A stretch of DNA of 64,000 nucleotides from Xiphydria camelus (lineage: Eukaryota; Arthropoda; Insecta; Hymenoptera; Xiphydriidae). Made by a program: the position numbers and the translations under genes. Within the stretch, counting starts at the first letter, position 1; each line of letters begins with the position of its first letter. Where the stretch lies: contig OY783194.1 in the NCBI GenBank assembly GCA_963678675.1, positions 14,553,812 through 14,617,811 of the forward strand. The letters run 5' to 3'. A model generated the notes under the pieces. The model saw nothing but the letters and a program-made list of their open reading frames with translations. It searched no databases and had not been told where the DNA came from. Below are positions 43,488 through 54,900 of the stretch, piece by piece.

Positions 43488-43890
43488 ATTGTAAATCAAG
43501 TTACTAAGAAATTCGTCTAAAAAATTTATAAAAAAATTTTAATAAAAAAGAACTTGTCGCGGTTTTTCCTTCAAAATAAAAAATTCAGAGAGAATTATAC
43601 TCGATGTTTATGCACTTATGATTTTAAATAAATTCATACGCTTATGTGATACCACCAGTACCTATACCGAATGTCGCACGGGTAACCGATCAGGCGGGGG
43701 CTTTCTTAATTTCTCTGAATTTCACTTCGGCAGTGCAATTTATGAATCACTCTAGCACCGTCCAAGCACTACCAATTATTCGGCATAGTGGATAAAATAT
43801 GAAAACTTAAACGCGGCAAGTTCTTTTTTATTAAAATTTTTTTATAAATTTTTTTAGTCGAATTTTTTAGTAACTTGATTTACATATACA
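43488..43890. repeat. MITE-like inverted repeat, ~80-bp arms
   Basis: TAAATCAAGTTACTAAGAAA, then TTCGTCTAAAAAATTTATAA at 43493-43565, is matched in inverse at 43812-43886. The loop is about 245 bases. No coding sequence or clear duplication was seen. Confidence 0.65.
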
Positions 43891-44089
43891 TATCACGATG
43901 ATACTAATTACTAAGAATCGATAGTCATAATTCCGACCATCGTTTGTCGGAACAATATCGATATTTTTATTTTATCAATATGTCGCGTTGTCTTTATCGA
44001 TATTTATAAACATTGATATATTATTTTTCATTTATCGAAAAATTTCGATATCTTCGTCGTAAGTGTAATTTGTTCTTAGGAAATTTGCC

Positions 44090-44420
44090 GTCAAAAATTG
44101 GAAGTGTTACTATGTTTTCGGAAAAATGTTCATCTTTCTGCCGCTGTAACTCGAAATACATTACTTATAAAAAAAACAGATACAAAAAATGTGAGGAATT
44201 TTATCTTCTTTAACTTTTATTTAAACATTCTTGTCGCAAAATCAACCGCTCGGTAGTTATTTTGAAAAAAAAAACATTTTTTGTCCTTTTAATTCAAGAT
44301 GGCGGCTCGAGCGGTCACTCCCTAAGGCCGAAAACTTGGATTTTTTGTTAAGGCCCAGACCTTGACAACATATTAAAAAATTCCGACTACCCCACCTTTT
44401 GTAGGGCAAAGGCCTTTTTT
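44090..44420. repeat. Dispersed repeat, inverted copy of 23.8-24.1 kb
   Basis: Matches the reverse complement of 23820-24130, including GCGACAAAATCAACCGC-type and 'CCGACTACCCCACCTTTT' landmarks. Divergence is moderate, so the copies are not recent. Confidence 0.65.
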
Positions 44421-44686
44421 GACTGAACTATCATGCTCTTCCAGGCAAATGAGGAAAGGGGCGTTCGGTCTTGAACTGTCGTACACATCAGATCGTGACC
44501 CAATAGTTCTGTTGAGGATTGCTTAAAGACTCATCATTCAATTATATCGAGTATTACCTTGTGTTAAAAAATTCCTTACAAATTTTAATATTCGTTTGTC
44601 CGAAATCTTAAATCTTCGAAAGTTCTTCACCGATTGGTTTGAAATTTTGACAACATTGCAGTCGAATACGAGCGTGTTTTTATATA

Positions 44687-45088
44687 TTGGGTTGATGCAA
44701 AAGTTTGTCTCGTTTTCGGCCAGTAAAAGGCATTGCATCGCAAAACCGAAGTATTATCTACTTGGCACGTGTGAAGTTTTGGTGTTATTTGATAGTAGGA
44801 ATATCAAAGAATATTTGGGGAAAAATTGCGTTATTTGGTTATGTTTTTTGAATTTTATTAATCATTAAAAATGGCGGAAAATAAGGAGCATTTTCGACAT
44901 TTGTTTTTTAGTTTCTGAAAGGGCAAAAACGCTTCGCATACGCAAAAAATATGGATGTACGGTGAGGGTGCCTTTAATGATTCCACATGCCGTAAATGGT
45001 TTAGGAAGTTTTATTACACAAATTTTAATGTTTAACAAAATTCAAAAAAACATAACCAAATAACACAACTTTTGTACTGAAACCCTTG
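44687..45088 (+). mobile_element. mariner-like element, internally deleted
   Basis: TTGGGTTGATGCAAAAGTTTG at 44687 follows TA and resembles a mariner terminus. The right end, ACTTTTGTACTGAAACCC, is a degenerate inverse. Subterminal 'GTTATTTGGTTATGTTTTTT' at 44831 is inverted at 45044-45066. The ATG at 44871 opens the N-terminal helix-turn-helix region of a mariner transposase: MAENKEHFRHLFF, a TGA, then KGKNASHTQKI, MYGEGAFND and CRKWFRKF. It is cut off near 45015. The D,D(34)D catalytic domain is missing. Confidence 0.7.
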
Positions 45089-45345
45089 TATGATAGCGTG
45101 GTGGGGATGAGTGGGGTAGCTGGTGCTAAGACGAAGCCCGAAAGTACCCAGCCAAATTCGATCTCCTGAGTGATTGGCGTGCCAGGCGTGCCCTTGCGAT
45201 GAAAGCGAAAAGCAAAGTAGTGAGAGATCAGAGCATTGGTATAAGATTCAGTATAGTAGAGCGTTCAAGAGTGTTTTGTTGTCGGTATGGATTTGTTATT
45301 AAGTGAAAATTCTTCACTGAAAATGTATTATTTAGTAAAAAATAA
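45089..45345. other. Probable 5' region of the PIF element
   Basis: No terminal inverted repeat could be assigned. It lies directly upstream of the transposase first exon and probably contains the leader. Confidence 0.3.
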
Positions 45346-47297
45346 AAAAAGGGAAGAAACTGTGCTGTTCACAGCATAAATAAAACGAGACATAGACACG
45401 GAGAATTTCACCATTTGTATGAGCAGTTACGCAAATACCCAGAAAAATTGTATGCCTATTTTCGCATGACTATTACAACTTTTGATTATATTTTGGAACA
45501 AATTCAACCACGATTATTGAAACAGTGGACAAATTTCAATCGTAACCCCATCAACCCTCCAGAATGTCTTGCAGTAACTCTAAGGTAAGAAAAACATTAT
45601 TTTGTTTTATAATTTATTAAAAGAAAATACAAAACCAAATGAATCTTACAACAAGTTTGATTAACTTTCCTCTGCAAAATTGCTGTAACAAGATGCTACT
45701 GATGCTGGATGAGAATACTCGGACACATTTTGAAGTTCTATCAAGCGGGGTTGATCAATTTGATATTGAGAACGCTGTTCAACGGGCCTTGAAGCGATTG
45801 TGCATGTGATATATTATCTTGATTTCCATAGATAAAGTTAAAAGCCAGCTCCTGTATTTTCATTCTTAGTAGCATTTTTTGGTGTGGTCGAAATGGACGT
45901 ACATGAGGCAGTAAACTTTCAAAAAAAAGTTCATCTTCATCTTTTTTGGTTTGGTTCTCCAAAATTCTTAATTTATTTTGTTCTATATTTATAAGAGCAG
46001 TACCAAAATGTCGTCATTTTGATTTTTTCTTTTTCTTTCTCTGCTAACGGGCGTTGAAGCACTTGAAGTATTTGGTTGAGAAGTGTTTTGTTGTTGATTA
46101 TTTACTGATGGTGAGTCATCAATATTATTGTCTTCAAATTCTTCTACACATTCGATTGAAATGTATCTTCGATCACAATATCTCTATCAATTTCTGGAAG
46201 ATTTCCCGTGGTTTTTCGACCAGTAAATTGATCTTTTAGAAAATAAAGGCTTTCTAAATACGCCCATGATGACTTCCAATCAGTTTCAGATGCACCATCT
46301 CCAGATCGTTTAATAGGCATCTTTTTCAATTCTTTTCGGAAAGTATCCCTCACAGTTTTCCATTTCGATCTCACAAGGGGTTTCCTATAAAATGAAAATA
46401 TAAAATAAAACATCAATGTGACATTTTTTTTATTTCAGGTATTTGGCAACATGATCATCTTTTAAAAGTATCAGTTTCACTTTTCGAATGGGAGCGACGA
46501 CTGTATCATCGATTGTACGGGAAACAGTGGAAGCTATTTGGGAAGTGTTGCAACCAGTACACATGAAAGTGCCTACCGAAAGCATGTTTAAGCAAATTGC
46601 TAAGGAGTTTTATGAGAAGTGGAATTTTCCCAATTGTATCGGGGCAATTGACGGCAAACACATTCGTCTGAAATGCCCCTCTCACTCAGGAACGATGTAC
46701 TACAATTATAAAAACTTTTTTTCGGTAGTTCTTCAGGGTATTGCTGATGCAAATTATAAATTTATTTCAATCGATGTTGGTGGATATGGGAAACAAAGTG
46801 ACGGAGGCACTTTCCGCTCTTCATCTCTGTTTCATTTGATGGAAACCAATCGTCTGAATATTCCTTCAGACACTGCATTACCGTTTACTGAAATTATTGC
46901 TCCTTATGTTTTTGTTGGAGATGAGGCCTATCCACTACTACAAAATGTAATGAAACCATTCAATAGAAGAAATTTAGATGCTCAAAAAGAATATTTCAAC
47001 ATGCGGCTTTCACGAGCACGACGTGTCATTGAATGTGCATTTGGCATAATTAATGTGAAGTTCCGCACACTTTGGAAACCCATTGAAACATCTCCAGATT
47101 TGGCAGATAAAATTATTAAATATATATGCCTTTTACATAATATAATAATTGATATGGAAGGAATTAACTTACTAGAAGAAAACCCAAATCAGAGCGCTCT
47201 GAGAATGTTGATGGAAGATGCGAAAATAATAGATCAACTGATACCGCTATTTTCATCAGACACATTCAAAATGTTTGTATGTCAAAATAAAATATGA
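45346..47297 (+). pseudogene. PIF/Harbinger transposase, left copy (two exons, one nonsense codon)
   Basis: Exon 1 (about 45346-45584) reads GRNCAVHSINKTRHRHGEFH, HLYEQLRKYPEKLYAYFRMT and CLAVTLR. It ends at CTAAG/gtaaga. The 854-bp intron ends in tatttcag at 46438. Exon 2 (46439-47297) joins in phase and meets TGA at 46452-46454, where the right copy has GGA. The remaining frame keeps the full DDE domain: CIGAIDGKH (D, 46650), VFVGDEAYPL (D, 46920) and ARRVIECAFGIIN (E, 47031). Without the stop this would be a complete HARBI1-like nuclease. Its intron contains exon 2 of the MADF-BESS gene on the other strand. Confidence 0.85.
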
Positions 47298-47475
47298 ATT
47301 GTATATTTCCTTAACAAATAAATAAAAATAAGAAATACTTACTTGTTGACTTCATTTCAGCAGCTACAGCATCCCATAATTTGTCTAAAATAAAGCGATT
47401 GTGATGTTGAGCATCCTTTTGATCCCACAGAGGCTTCTTCTCAAAAACACTACTTATTAACGTATCAATATCCAT
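45741..47475 (-). pseudogene. MADF-BESS DNA-binding protein of the PIF element, left copy
   Basis: Exon 1 (47475-47343) starts MDIDTLISSVFEKKPLWDQK and continues HNRFILDKLWDAVAAEM, the first part of a MADF (Myb/SANT-like) domain. The donor is CAACAA/gtaagt. Exon 2 starts at 46384 after ttttatag and completes the domain: RKPLVRSKWKTVRDTFRKEL, TDWKSSWAYLESLYFLKDQF. A frameshift near 46150 and another near 46005 separate it from a Ser/Asn-rich linker. The C-terminal BESS motif, DELFFESLLPHVRPFRP...MLLRMKIQELAF, lies at 45800-45960. PIF/Harbinger elements use such a protein to bind their ends and import the transposase. The intron holds transposase exon 2 in antisense. Confidence 0.8.
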
Positions 47476-47786
47476 TTTAAAATTTGAAACAAGAGTTGAG
47501 AATTATTTTTGGAGAGAAGGGGGGGGGGCAATTCGATAAAAGGAGTGGACTGTATTGTTGAGTGGATAAATTCAAGATCTTTAGCTCGCACGCGTTGCTC
47601 GAGTAGAGGAAATCACGAAGGACTCGAGCGAGGAATAAACGATGCGCGACGAAGTTCGTGACAATATTTGGAAGAGACTGGCGAGGCAGGGGTACGCTTC
47701 GACATAAGGGCTGGTTTTCTTCTCCACGGTGGGAGAAGAAACATCGGTGGGAGAAGAACAATTGCACGAAAACAGAGCGTGAGAGT

Positions 47787-48427
47787 CAGTGAGCGGCTCA
47801 CGCGCGGCTCAAAGCCGTTAGTTCAGCGCTCTAAACCACGTCCCAATCAAGCGAGCGCGAGCCGCTCGGCTCGCAGATGTATCTGGCTAGTCGTTGGAAG
47901 TTCCTTGGAAGCATTCATTTAAATGAACGGCTCACGAGCAGCTCACGAGTGACTCGTGAGCCGCTCGGCTCACGCTCAGCTCGCAGATGTATACGCACCT
48001 TTAGACGTAAGCTATATAAGGCTACGCACATAGTGGAGCGGAGCGCAAAGCAGCGATGAAAACGGAGAGCAAAGCGGCGAAAACAAACCTATACTTTCTT
48101 ATTGGAACACGCATAGTGGAGCGCAGAGCAATACGCCGATAGTCGAGCGAATCGAAGCGTTCAAGCAAGTTTGTTTTCGCCGCTCTCATCGCGACGAGAG
48201 CAAGGCGTCGCGACCCTGTTCTCCAATTTCAGGAGCCTCACGGCGGGACACTTGTCGTGGCCGATGTGTCTCGAAAAGCGCGAGGTGCCTCGATCCTATT
48301 CTCCAATGTCGGGAGCTTCGCGAGAGCGCACGGGCACTATCCTCGGGCATGTGCAGAACGGCCATAAACTTGTCCCGGGACGGCGCCAACCGGACTGTGC
48401 CGAAATCTGGTGGCCTTTCCGAGATTC
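47787..48427. other. Spacer between the dimer arms, rich in GCTCACGAG motifs
   Basis: At 47787-47985 there are repeated GGCTCACG, CTCACGAG and GCCGCTCGGCTC words in both orientations. Farther on, 'atagtggagcg', 'agagcaa' and 'ggcgaaaacaaac' repeat (48030-48180). Sequence at 48340-48380 resembles 18465-18490. Such clusters look like subterminal transposase-binding sites, perhaps of a hAT-like element. No gene was found. Confidence 0.4.
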
Positions 48428-48739
48428 ACTCTCACGCTCTGTTTTCGTGCAATTGTTCTTCTCCCACCGATTTTTCTTCTCCCACCGTGGAGAAGAAAAC
48501 CAGCCCTTATGTCGAAGCGTACCCCTGCCTCGCCAGTCTCTTCCAAATATTGTCACGAACTTCGTCGCGCATCGTTTATTCCTCGCTCGAGTCCTTCGTG
48601 ATTTCCTCTACTCGAGCAACGCGTGCGAGCTAAAGATCTTGAATTTATCCACTCAACAATACAGTCCACTCCTTTTATCGAATTGCCCCCCCCCCCTTCT
48701 CTCCAAAAATAATTCTCAACTCTTGTTTCAAATTTTAAA

Positions 48740-50200
48740 ATGGATATTGATACGTTAATAAGTAGTGTTTTTGAGAAGAAGCCTCTGTGGGATCAAAAGG
48801 ATGCTCAACATCACAATCGCTTTATTTTAGACAAATTATGGGATGCTGTAGCTGCTGAAATGAAGTCAACAAGTAAGTATTTCTTATTTTTATTTATTTA
48901 TTAAGGAAATATACAATTCATATTTTATTTTGACATACAAACATTTTGAATGTGTCTGATGAAAATAGCGGTATCAGTTGATCTATTATTTTCGCATCTT
49001 CCATCAACATTCTCAGAGCGCTCTGATTTGGGTTTTCTTCTAGTAAGTTAATTCTTTCCATATCAATTATTATATTATGTAAAAGGCATATACATTTAAT
49101 AATTTTATCTGCCAAATCTGGAGATGTTTCAATGGGTTTCCAAAGTGTGCAGAACTTCACATTAATTATGCCAAATGCACATTCAATGACACGTCGTGCT
49201 CGTGAAAGCCGCATGTTGAAATATTCTTTTTGAGCATCTAAATTTCTTCTATTGAATGGTTTCATTACATTTTGTAGTAGTGGATAGGCCTCATCTCCAA
49301 CAAAAACATAAGGAGCAATAATTTCAGTAAACGGTAATGCAGTGTCTGAAGGAATATTCAGACGATTGGTTTCCATCAAATGAAACAGAGATGAAGAGCG
49401 GAAAGTGCCTCCGTCACTTTGTTTCCCATATCCACCAACATCGATTGAAATAAATTTATAATTTGCATCAGCAATACCCTGAAGAACTACCGAAAAAAAG
49501 TTTTTATAATTGTAGTACATCGTTCCTGAGTGAGAGGGGCATTTCAGACGAATGTGTTTGCCGTCAATTGCCCCGATACAATTGGGAAAATTCCACTTCT
49601 CATAAAACTCCTTAGCAATTTGCTTAAACATGCTTTCGGTAGGCACTTTCATGTGTACTGGTTGCAACACTTCCCAAATAGCTTCCACTGTTTCCCGTAC
49701 AATCGATGATACAGTCATCGCTCCCATTCGAAAAGTGAAACTGATACTTTTAAAAGATGATCCTGTTGCCAAATACCTGAAATAAAAAAAATGTCACATT
49801 GATGTTTTATTTTATATTTTCATTTTATAGGAAACCCCTTGTGAGATCGAAATGGAAAACTGTGAGGGATACTTTCCGAAAAGAATTGAAAAAGATGCCT
49901 ATTAAACGATCTGGAGATGGTGCATCTGAAACTGATTGGAAGTCATCATGGGCGTATTTTGAAAGCCTTTATTTTCTAAAAGATCAATTTACTGGTCGAA
50001 AAACCACGGGAAATCTTCCAGAAATTGATAGAGATATTGTGATCGAAGATACATTTCAATCGAATGTGTAGAAGAATTTGAAGACAATAATATTGATGAC
50101 TCACCATCAGTAAATAATCAACAACAAAACACTTCTCAACCAAATACTTCAAGTGCTTCAACGCCCGTTAGCAGAGAAAGAAAAAGAAAAAATCAAAATG
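48740..50200 (+). pseudogene. MADF protein of the PIF element, right copy (truncated)
   Basis: Exon 1 (48740-48872) and exon 2 (49831-50069) match the left copy, with YFESL instead of YLESL and the same stop and frameshift after DTFQSNV. The linker (to about 50200) is present, but the BESS part is lost at the arm boundary. The shared frameshift shows that it predates the duplication, or marks an unrecognised intron. The intron (48873-49830) contains the antisense transposase exon. Confidence 0.75.
48918..49772 (-). CDS. PIF/Harbinger transposase exon 2, right copy (intact DDE domain)
   Basis: The open frame reads LATGSSFKSISFTFRMGA, WEVLQPVHMKVPTESMFKQI, then CIGAIDGKH, GGYGKQSDGGTFRSSSLFHL, VFVGDEAYPL and RRVIECAFGIINVKF. 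It ends with FKMFVCQNKI. All three catalytic acidic residues are present and no stop interrupts. An acceptor (tttatttcag) precedes it, but the first exon is missing because the arm ends before it. Compared with the left copy: FCTLW for FRTLW, KCICL for KYICL, MERINL for MEGINL. Alone it would not make a full transposase. Confidence 0.85.
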   Translation of the reverse strand: MATGSSFKSISFTFRMGAMTVSSIVRETVEAIWEVLQPVHMKVPTESMFKQIAKEFYEKWNFPNCIGAIDGKHIRLKCPSHSGTMYYNYKNFFSVVLQGIADANYKFISIDVGGYGKQSDGGTFRSSSLFHLMETNRLNIPSDTALPFTEIIAPYVFVGDEAYPLLQNVMKPFNRRNLDAQKEYFNMRLSRARRVIECAFGIINVKFCTLWKPIETSPDLADKIIKCICLLHNIIIDMERINLLEENPNQSALRMLMEDAKIIDQLIPLFSSDTFKMFVCQNKI

Positions 50201-50202
50201 AC

Positions 50203-50593
50203 TCCTTTTCTGTTGTCTATGTTCGATGAATGACTACAGAAAAATAGCACGGCTTCTATTTATTAATAATAAAAACATGAACAGCTGTCACATTTTTCGG
50301 AGCACCCATCACCTACACTAAAAGTTAGCCGATGTTTTTCAAATTGATACGTCTCTTTGGTTTGAGTCCGGGCTATCGGGGTTTGAGTCCGGGCTAACGA
50401 AATTACCATTAAATTACAGGAATCGTCGGTATCTCCTAAGCGCCGAGCGATATGCAACCCTTTTGCTGGCGTGTATAGTGCGACTGACCCTGTATGTATG
50501 TTGTTACATATATTGACTCGAGACGTTGGAATAGTTTTAAGAAATCCTTTTGCATGCACCGCTGAAATTTCGCCCCCTTACTCGTAAATAAAT
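50203..50593. other. Unassigned; contains inverted copy of 42.6 kb repeat
   Basis: About 50495-50590 is the inverse of 42585-42680. 'CGGGCTATCGGGGTTTGAGT' and 'GTTTGAGTCCGGGCTA' occur at 50365-50398 as a short direct repeat. No gene was recognised. Confidence 0.4.
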
Positions 50594-51672
50594 TTCCAGC
50601 ACAACATCGATATTTCGCTGCACTTGTGTTCTTCTGGAACTACCTAAAATAATTATAAAAACCCTATATAATTCAGCCCTAACAAGAACAATCTTATCGA
50701 GCTGTACCTTATCGAGGAGATCTTTCGACTTAATGATTCCGAAATATTTCTATGATGTTTTCCAACATTCGCGAATTTATAGATAAATATATATTTCTAA
50801 CATACGGTAATGTTCACGAATATTGTAAAATATTGTAGGAATGTTACAGAAATGTTATTGCAAAAACGTGCTTTGTGGGGTGTCAATGATGATATTTTGT
50901 AATTTCCATCGCTACACTAGAGGCGAAGAAGAGATGAAATAGAAGTGCGAGGTACATGTACACTTCACGTTTGACAGGTCGGTATATAAATTGGAACTTA
51001 GTATAATACGGAAAAGGAAATATAATATATCGATAAAGAGAGAAAAAATAAATAAAGTAGTTACTCCATTATTGTAATCCGATTCCATTGTGTATCCCTT
51101 ATTTTTCTGCCACGACTTTAATTGCTGATAGCGAAGAAAAATCAAATTTATTGGTTGATCCATCCACTATCAACAATCAAAGTCGTGGCAGAAAAATAAG
51201 GGATATAATGAAATTGGATTACAATAATAGAGTAACTGCTTTATTTTTTTTTCTTTATCGATATAAGTTTTTCCTCTTTCGTATTATACAATCAACAGTT
51301 TAAATTTATATACCGACCTGTCAAACGTGAAGTGTACATGTACCTCACTTCTCTGTCATCTCTTCTTCGCCTCTGGTGTAACGATGGATTACAAAATATC
51401 ACCATTTGCACCCCACAAAGCACGTTCTTGCAAGTAACTTTTCTGTAACATTCCTGCGATATTTTACAATATTCGTGAACACTACCGTATGTTAAAAATA
51501 TATACTTCTCGATAAAAACGTTTCGGAATCATTATGTCGAAAAATCTCCCCGATAAGGTATAGTCCGATAAGATTGTACTTGTTCGGGTTGAATTATATA
51601 GGGTTTTTATAATTATTTTTTAGGAAGTTCCAGAAGAATATAGATGCAGCAAAATATCGATGCTCTGCTAGA
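50594..51672. repeat. 1.08-kb near-perfect palindrome
   Basis: Arms of about 500 bp run outward from the hairpin at 51094-51204. Landmarks on both sides are GTACATGTACACTTCACG (or its complement), CCGACCTGTCAAACGTGAAG, CACAAAGCACG and 'tatagggtttttataattatt'. Differences are mostly single bases. Diverged pieces of one arm recur at 56260-56320 and 56620-56800. It is a foldback-type repeat with no coding capacity. Confidence 0.85.
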
Positions 51673-51993
51673 AAGAGTAAGGAATAACCCCGAACGAATA
51701 TTCAGGCTATGGCAAGAAAGGTTAGAATCAGAGGTTAGCAAGTTTACGGGGTTCGGAGGATATTAAAGGATATTCATCCATTTAAAGTGATGTACGTCCA
51801 TGCACTCGAGACAGCAGATCCAGGTCGCCGAATGAACCAAAGCAGCAGGTTCTTGGAACAACAAGACGATGATCCCTCGTTCGAAAGAAACCCCCTCTAG
51901 TTCGCATACGATCTGTAACAAATTGTAAATAACACAAACAATTTAAAATATACTGAACTAACTAAACGTAGAAACTAAGATTATATTAATCTA
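51673..51993. other. Repeat flank into which the LOA element inserted
   Basis: 51850-51981 (GGTTCTTGGAACAACAAGAC, GATGATCCCTCGTT, AACGATCTGTAAC-like words) is repeated at 56330-56470. The target duplication TATATTAATCTA sits at 51982-51993. Confidence 0.55.
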
Positions 51994-54900
51994 GTATTAG
52001 TATTAGTATTGTGTGGGTTGGCATCAACCGGGCGTTCAGCCCTAGTGGACCATTGTACCCGGGCCCCAATTGGGGCAGCCCTAGATGTGACTACTGGGTA
52101 TGCCAGCCTTCCTCGCAAAGCGCAAAAGCTCGCCCACCCCGATGTCCTTGATACTGGCATCGTCGAAAGAGGGGGCCCCCCAAGATAGAGTACCTAAGGG
52201 CCGTCAGCCTCTCACAGTGCGCCAGTATATGAAGGGGAGTTTCCTCTTCATCTCCGCACCTGGGGCTCAGTACCTCCGTCTCGAGGCCCATGTTCCCCAA
52301 GTGCTTTCTTGTGAGCCAATGCCCAGTGACAAGCCCCACGATCCACCGTAGCTGAGCCCTGTCTAGGTTCAGCAACCTAGTGCCCAGTTTATTAGAGGGA
52401 CCTCTAAAAAGAGCCCTCGTATGCTTCATTCCCGGAACTCGTGCCCAAAGGTCGGCGAAGCGGCCCTTAATCCACTTATGAGCCGCTTGCCTCACGAGCC
52501 CCATGGAGATACCTATATTGTGCTCGGCATTGGGCCGCGAAGAGCCCAACCGAGCCAGCTTATCAGCTTTCTCGTTGCCAGCAATGCCGATATGACCCGG
52601 CATCCATAGCAACTTTACTCGATTCTCACTTGAGAGTCGTTCCAATCTATTCCTGCAGTCCCGGACCAGCCCCGACGTAACCCTCACTGAGGAGAGCGCC
52701 CCGAGCGTGGCCCGGCTATCACTGCAGATATATATGTGCCTGCCTCTGTAGCCCTTGTTCAGAATAAATCCGACGCAGGCCCAGATGGCAAACACCTCCG
52801 TTTGAAATACCGTAACGTCGCGGCCCAGGGCGAAAGATAGTTCCACCCTCGGCCCGTCGCACCATATTCCCGCCCCTGCTCCAGTCTCCATTTTGGACCC
52901 GTCTGTATACCAGACGAGTCCTTCCGGGGATAGAAGGTGATTTTTACCCCCCTTCCAGGACAATCTGTCTGGGATGAGGATCTCGAATCGACGCTGAAAG
53001 CGATAGCTGTCTAGGCATCGATCCCCCCTTTTCAGGGTGAACTCCTCTAGCACTCCGCCCCCCCGAAGGATTGCGGCGTGTCCCCTGGCCGCCTGTCTCC
53101 AGTATCCACCGAAGTACAGGCGTAGGGCCGTCTTCCTCGCCCCAGCCTCCGCCACAAGGTGGGGAGGTGCTAGGTTAAGGAGGGCCCCCATGGCCAGGGT
53201 CGGAGTTGTGCGCATGGCGCCAGTTATTCCCAGGCATGCTAGCCTGTAGACTTTAAGTCGCGTCTTGCGGTTGATGTTCCTCCTAAGAGAAGGCCACCAG
53301 ACTACTGACGCATAGATGAGCTGAGGCACTAGGATGGCAGTGTAGATCCACGCCACCACTCCCGGCCTCAGTCCCCATGTTCTGCTGAACATTCTTCTAC
53401 AGGCCCAAAAGGTGGAAATTGCCTTCTGGGCCTGCTTATTTATATGACTTCTCCATAGAAGTTTGCTATCCAGAGTTACCCCCAAATAGCGCACCTCTCC
53501 GGAGGTTTCTAGCTCAGTGCCGAAAATGGTAGGAGCTTTAAATTTACAGCCTCTCCTGCGTGTGAACAGCACCATTTCAGTTTTGCTTGGATTAACCCTT
53601 AGCGACTGAAATAGGCACCAATTTTGCACGAGGACCAGCGCACGTTGCATTTGCCTCGCCAGCACCTCGGTGTCTTTCCCCTTAACAGAGATAGCCAAGT
53701 CATCGGCATATCCCTGCACAGTGAAGCCAGCCTCCCTGAGCCTCACCAGGAGCCCGTTCACCACCAGAGTCCACAGGAGTGGGGAAAGTACCCCCCTCCT
53801 GCGGGCATCCTCTGGCGGCCCGGGCCTCCACCTCGGCTTCTCCGAGGCTGGCCCAAACCCTCCGCGTCTGCAGCATACTCTGGAACCAGATAACGATGAA
53901 TTCCTCGATACCGAACCCTCGTGCTGCCTCGCAGATGGCTTCGAAGGAGGTGTTGTCAAAGGCCCCCTCAATATCCAGAAACACACTCAGAACCGATTCC
54001 TTCCTATCAAGGGACCTCTCTATCTCGCGGACGAGACAGTGGAGGGCCGTCTCTGTGGATTTACCGGTCTGGAATGCACGTTGGGTCCGCTCTATTGGTC
54101 TTTCGATCAGAGCGGTATCCCTGATGTACCTATCAACCAGTCTCTCCAGCGTTTTGAGCAGAAAAGATGTCAGGCTGATAGGCCTAAAAGTCTTGGCCTG
54201 GTCGTAGCAGTTCTTACCCGGTTTTGGTATGAAGACCACTCTGACCTTTCTCCAAGCCTTAGGGGTATATTCCAAGGCCAGACAGGATATGTATATAGTG
54301 TAGAGGCGTTTCAATAGGTCCTCCCCTCCCTCCTGTAGAAGGGCTGGGAAGATCCCATCCACCCCCGGGCCCTTAAATCTCTCAAAGGATTTAACGGCCC
54401 ACTCGATCCTGCTGATTGTGACTACCTTTGCGGCAGTCTTCCAGTCCCCCGTCCTACCCCCCCATCGATCCTCTTCAATGTGGGGAATCACGGGGCCAGA
54501 GCCTGGAAAACGCACCTCCAGGAGGTGCGTCAATATTTCTTCATGGCTGTTCACATCCCTGCCATTTGGGAGTGTGAGTCCATCAAGCTTTATTGGGGGT
54601 CCCGATACGAAGATCCTGCGTAGTCTGATAACCTGAGGCAAAGCCTCCAGTTCCCCGCAGAACCTTCTCCAAGGCTCCCTTTTTGATGATCTGACCAGCC
54701 TTTTATAGGTCCTCTGAGAAGACCTATAATTTTCCCAGACCTGATCCAGATCGGTTTTCATCGCCTTATTGAGCCTCCTTCGGGTGCTCCGTGCGGAGTT
54801 TATTTAGCTCCTTATTCCACCAGGGCACCCTGGTGCTGTTCTTGCGTCATTTTGCTGGGCACGCGGACTCATAGGATTGGATGACGGCAGCTTGCAGACA

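Larger units (their letters stand above)
46013..50202. repeat. 4.2-kb inverted dimer of a PIF/Harbinger element
   Basis: 46013-47786 (1,774 bp) is the reverse complement of 48428-50202 (1,775 bp), with very few differences. A 641-bp unique spacer separates the arms. Transposase exon 2 differs at only about five codons between arms. Transposase exon 1 and the BESS end exist only outside the left arm, so the right copy is truncated. The arms face each other at their MADF 5' ends. Confidence 0.9.

Noticed and set aside
53670..54317. Plus-strand open frame opposite the LOA element
   Set aside because: Antisense shadow of the reverse transcriptase; no domain.
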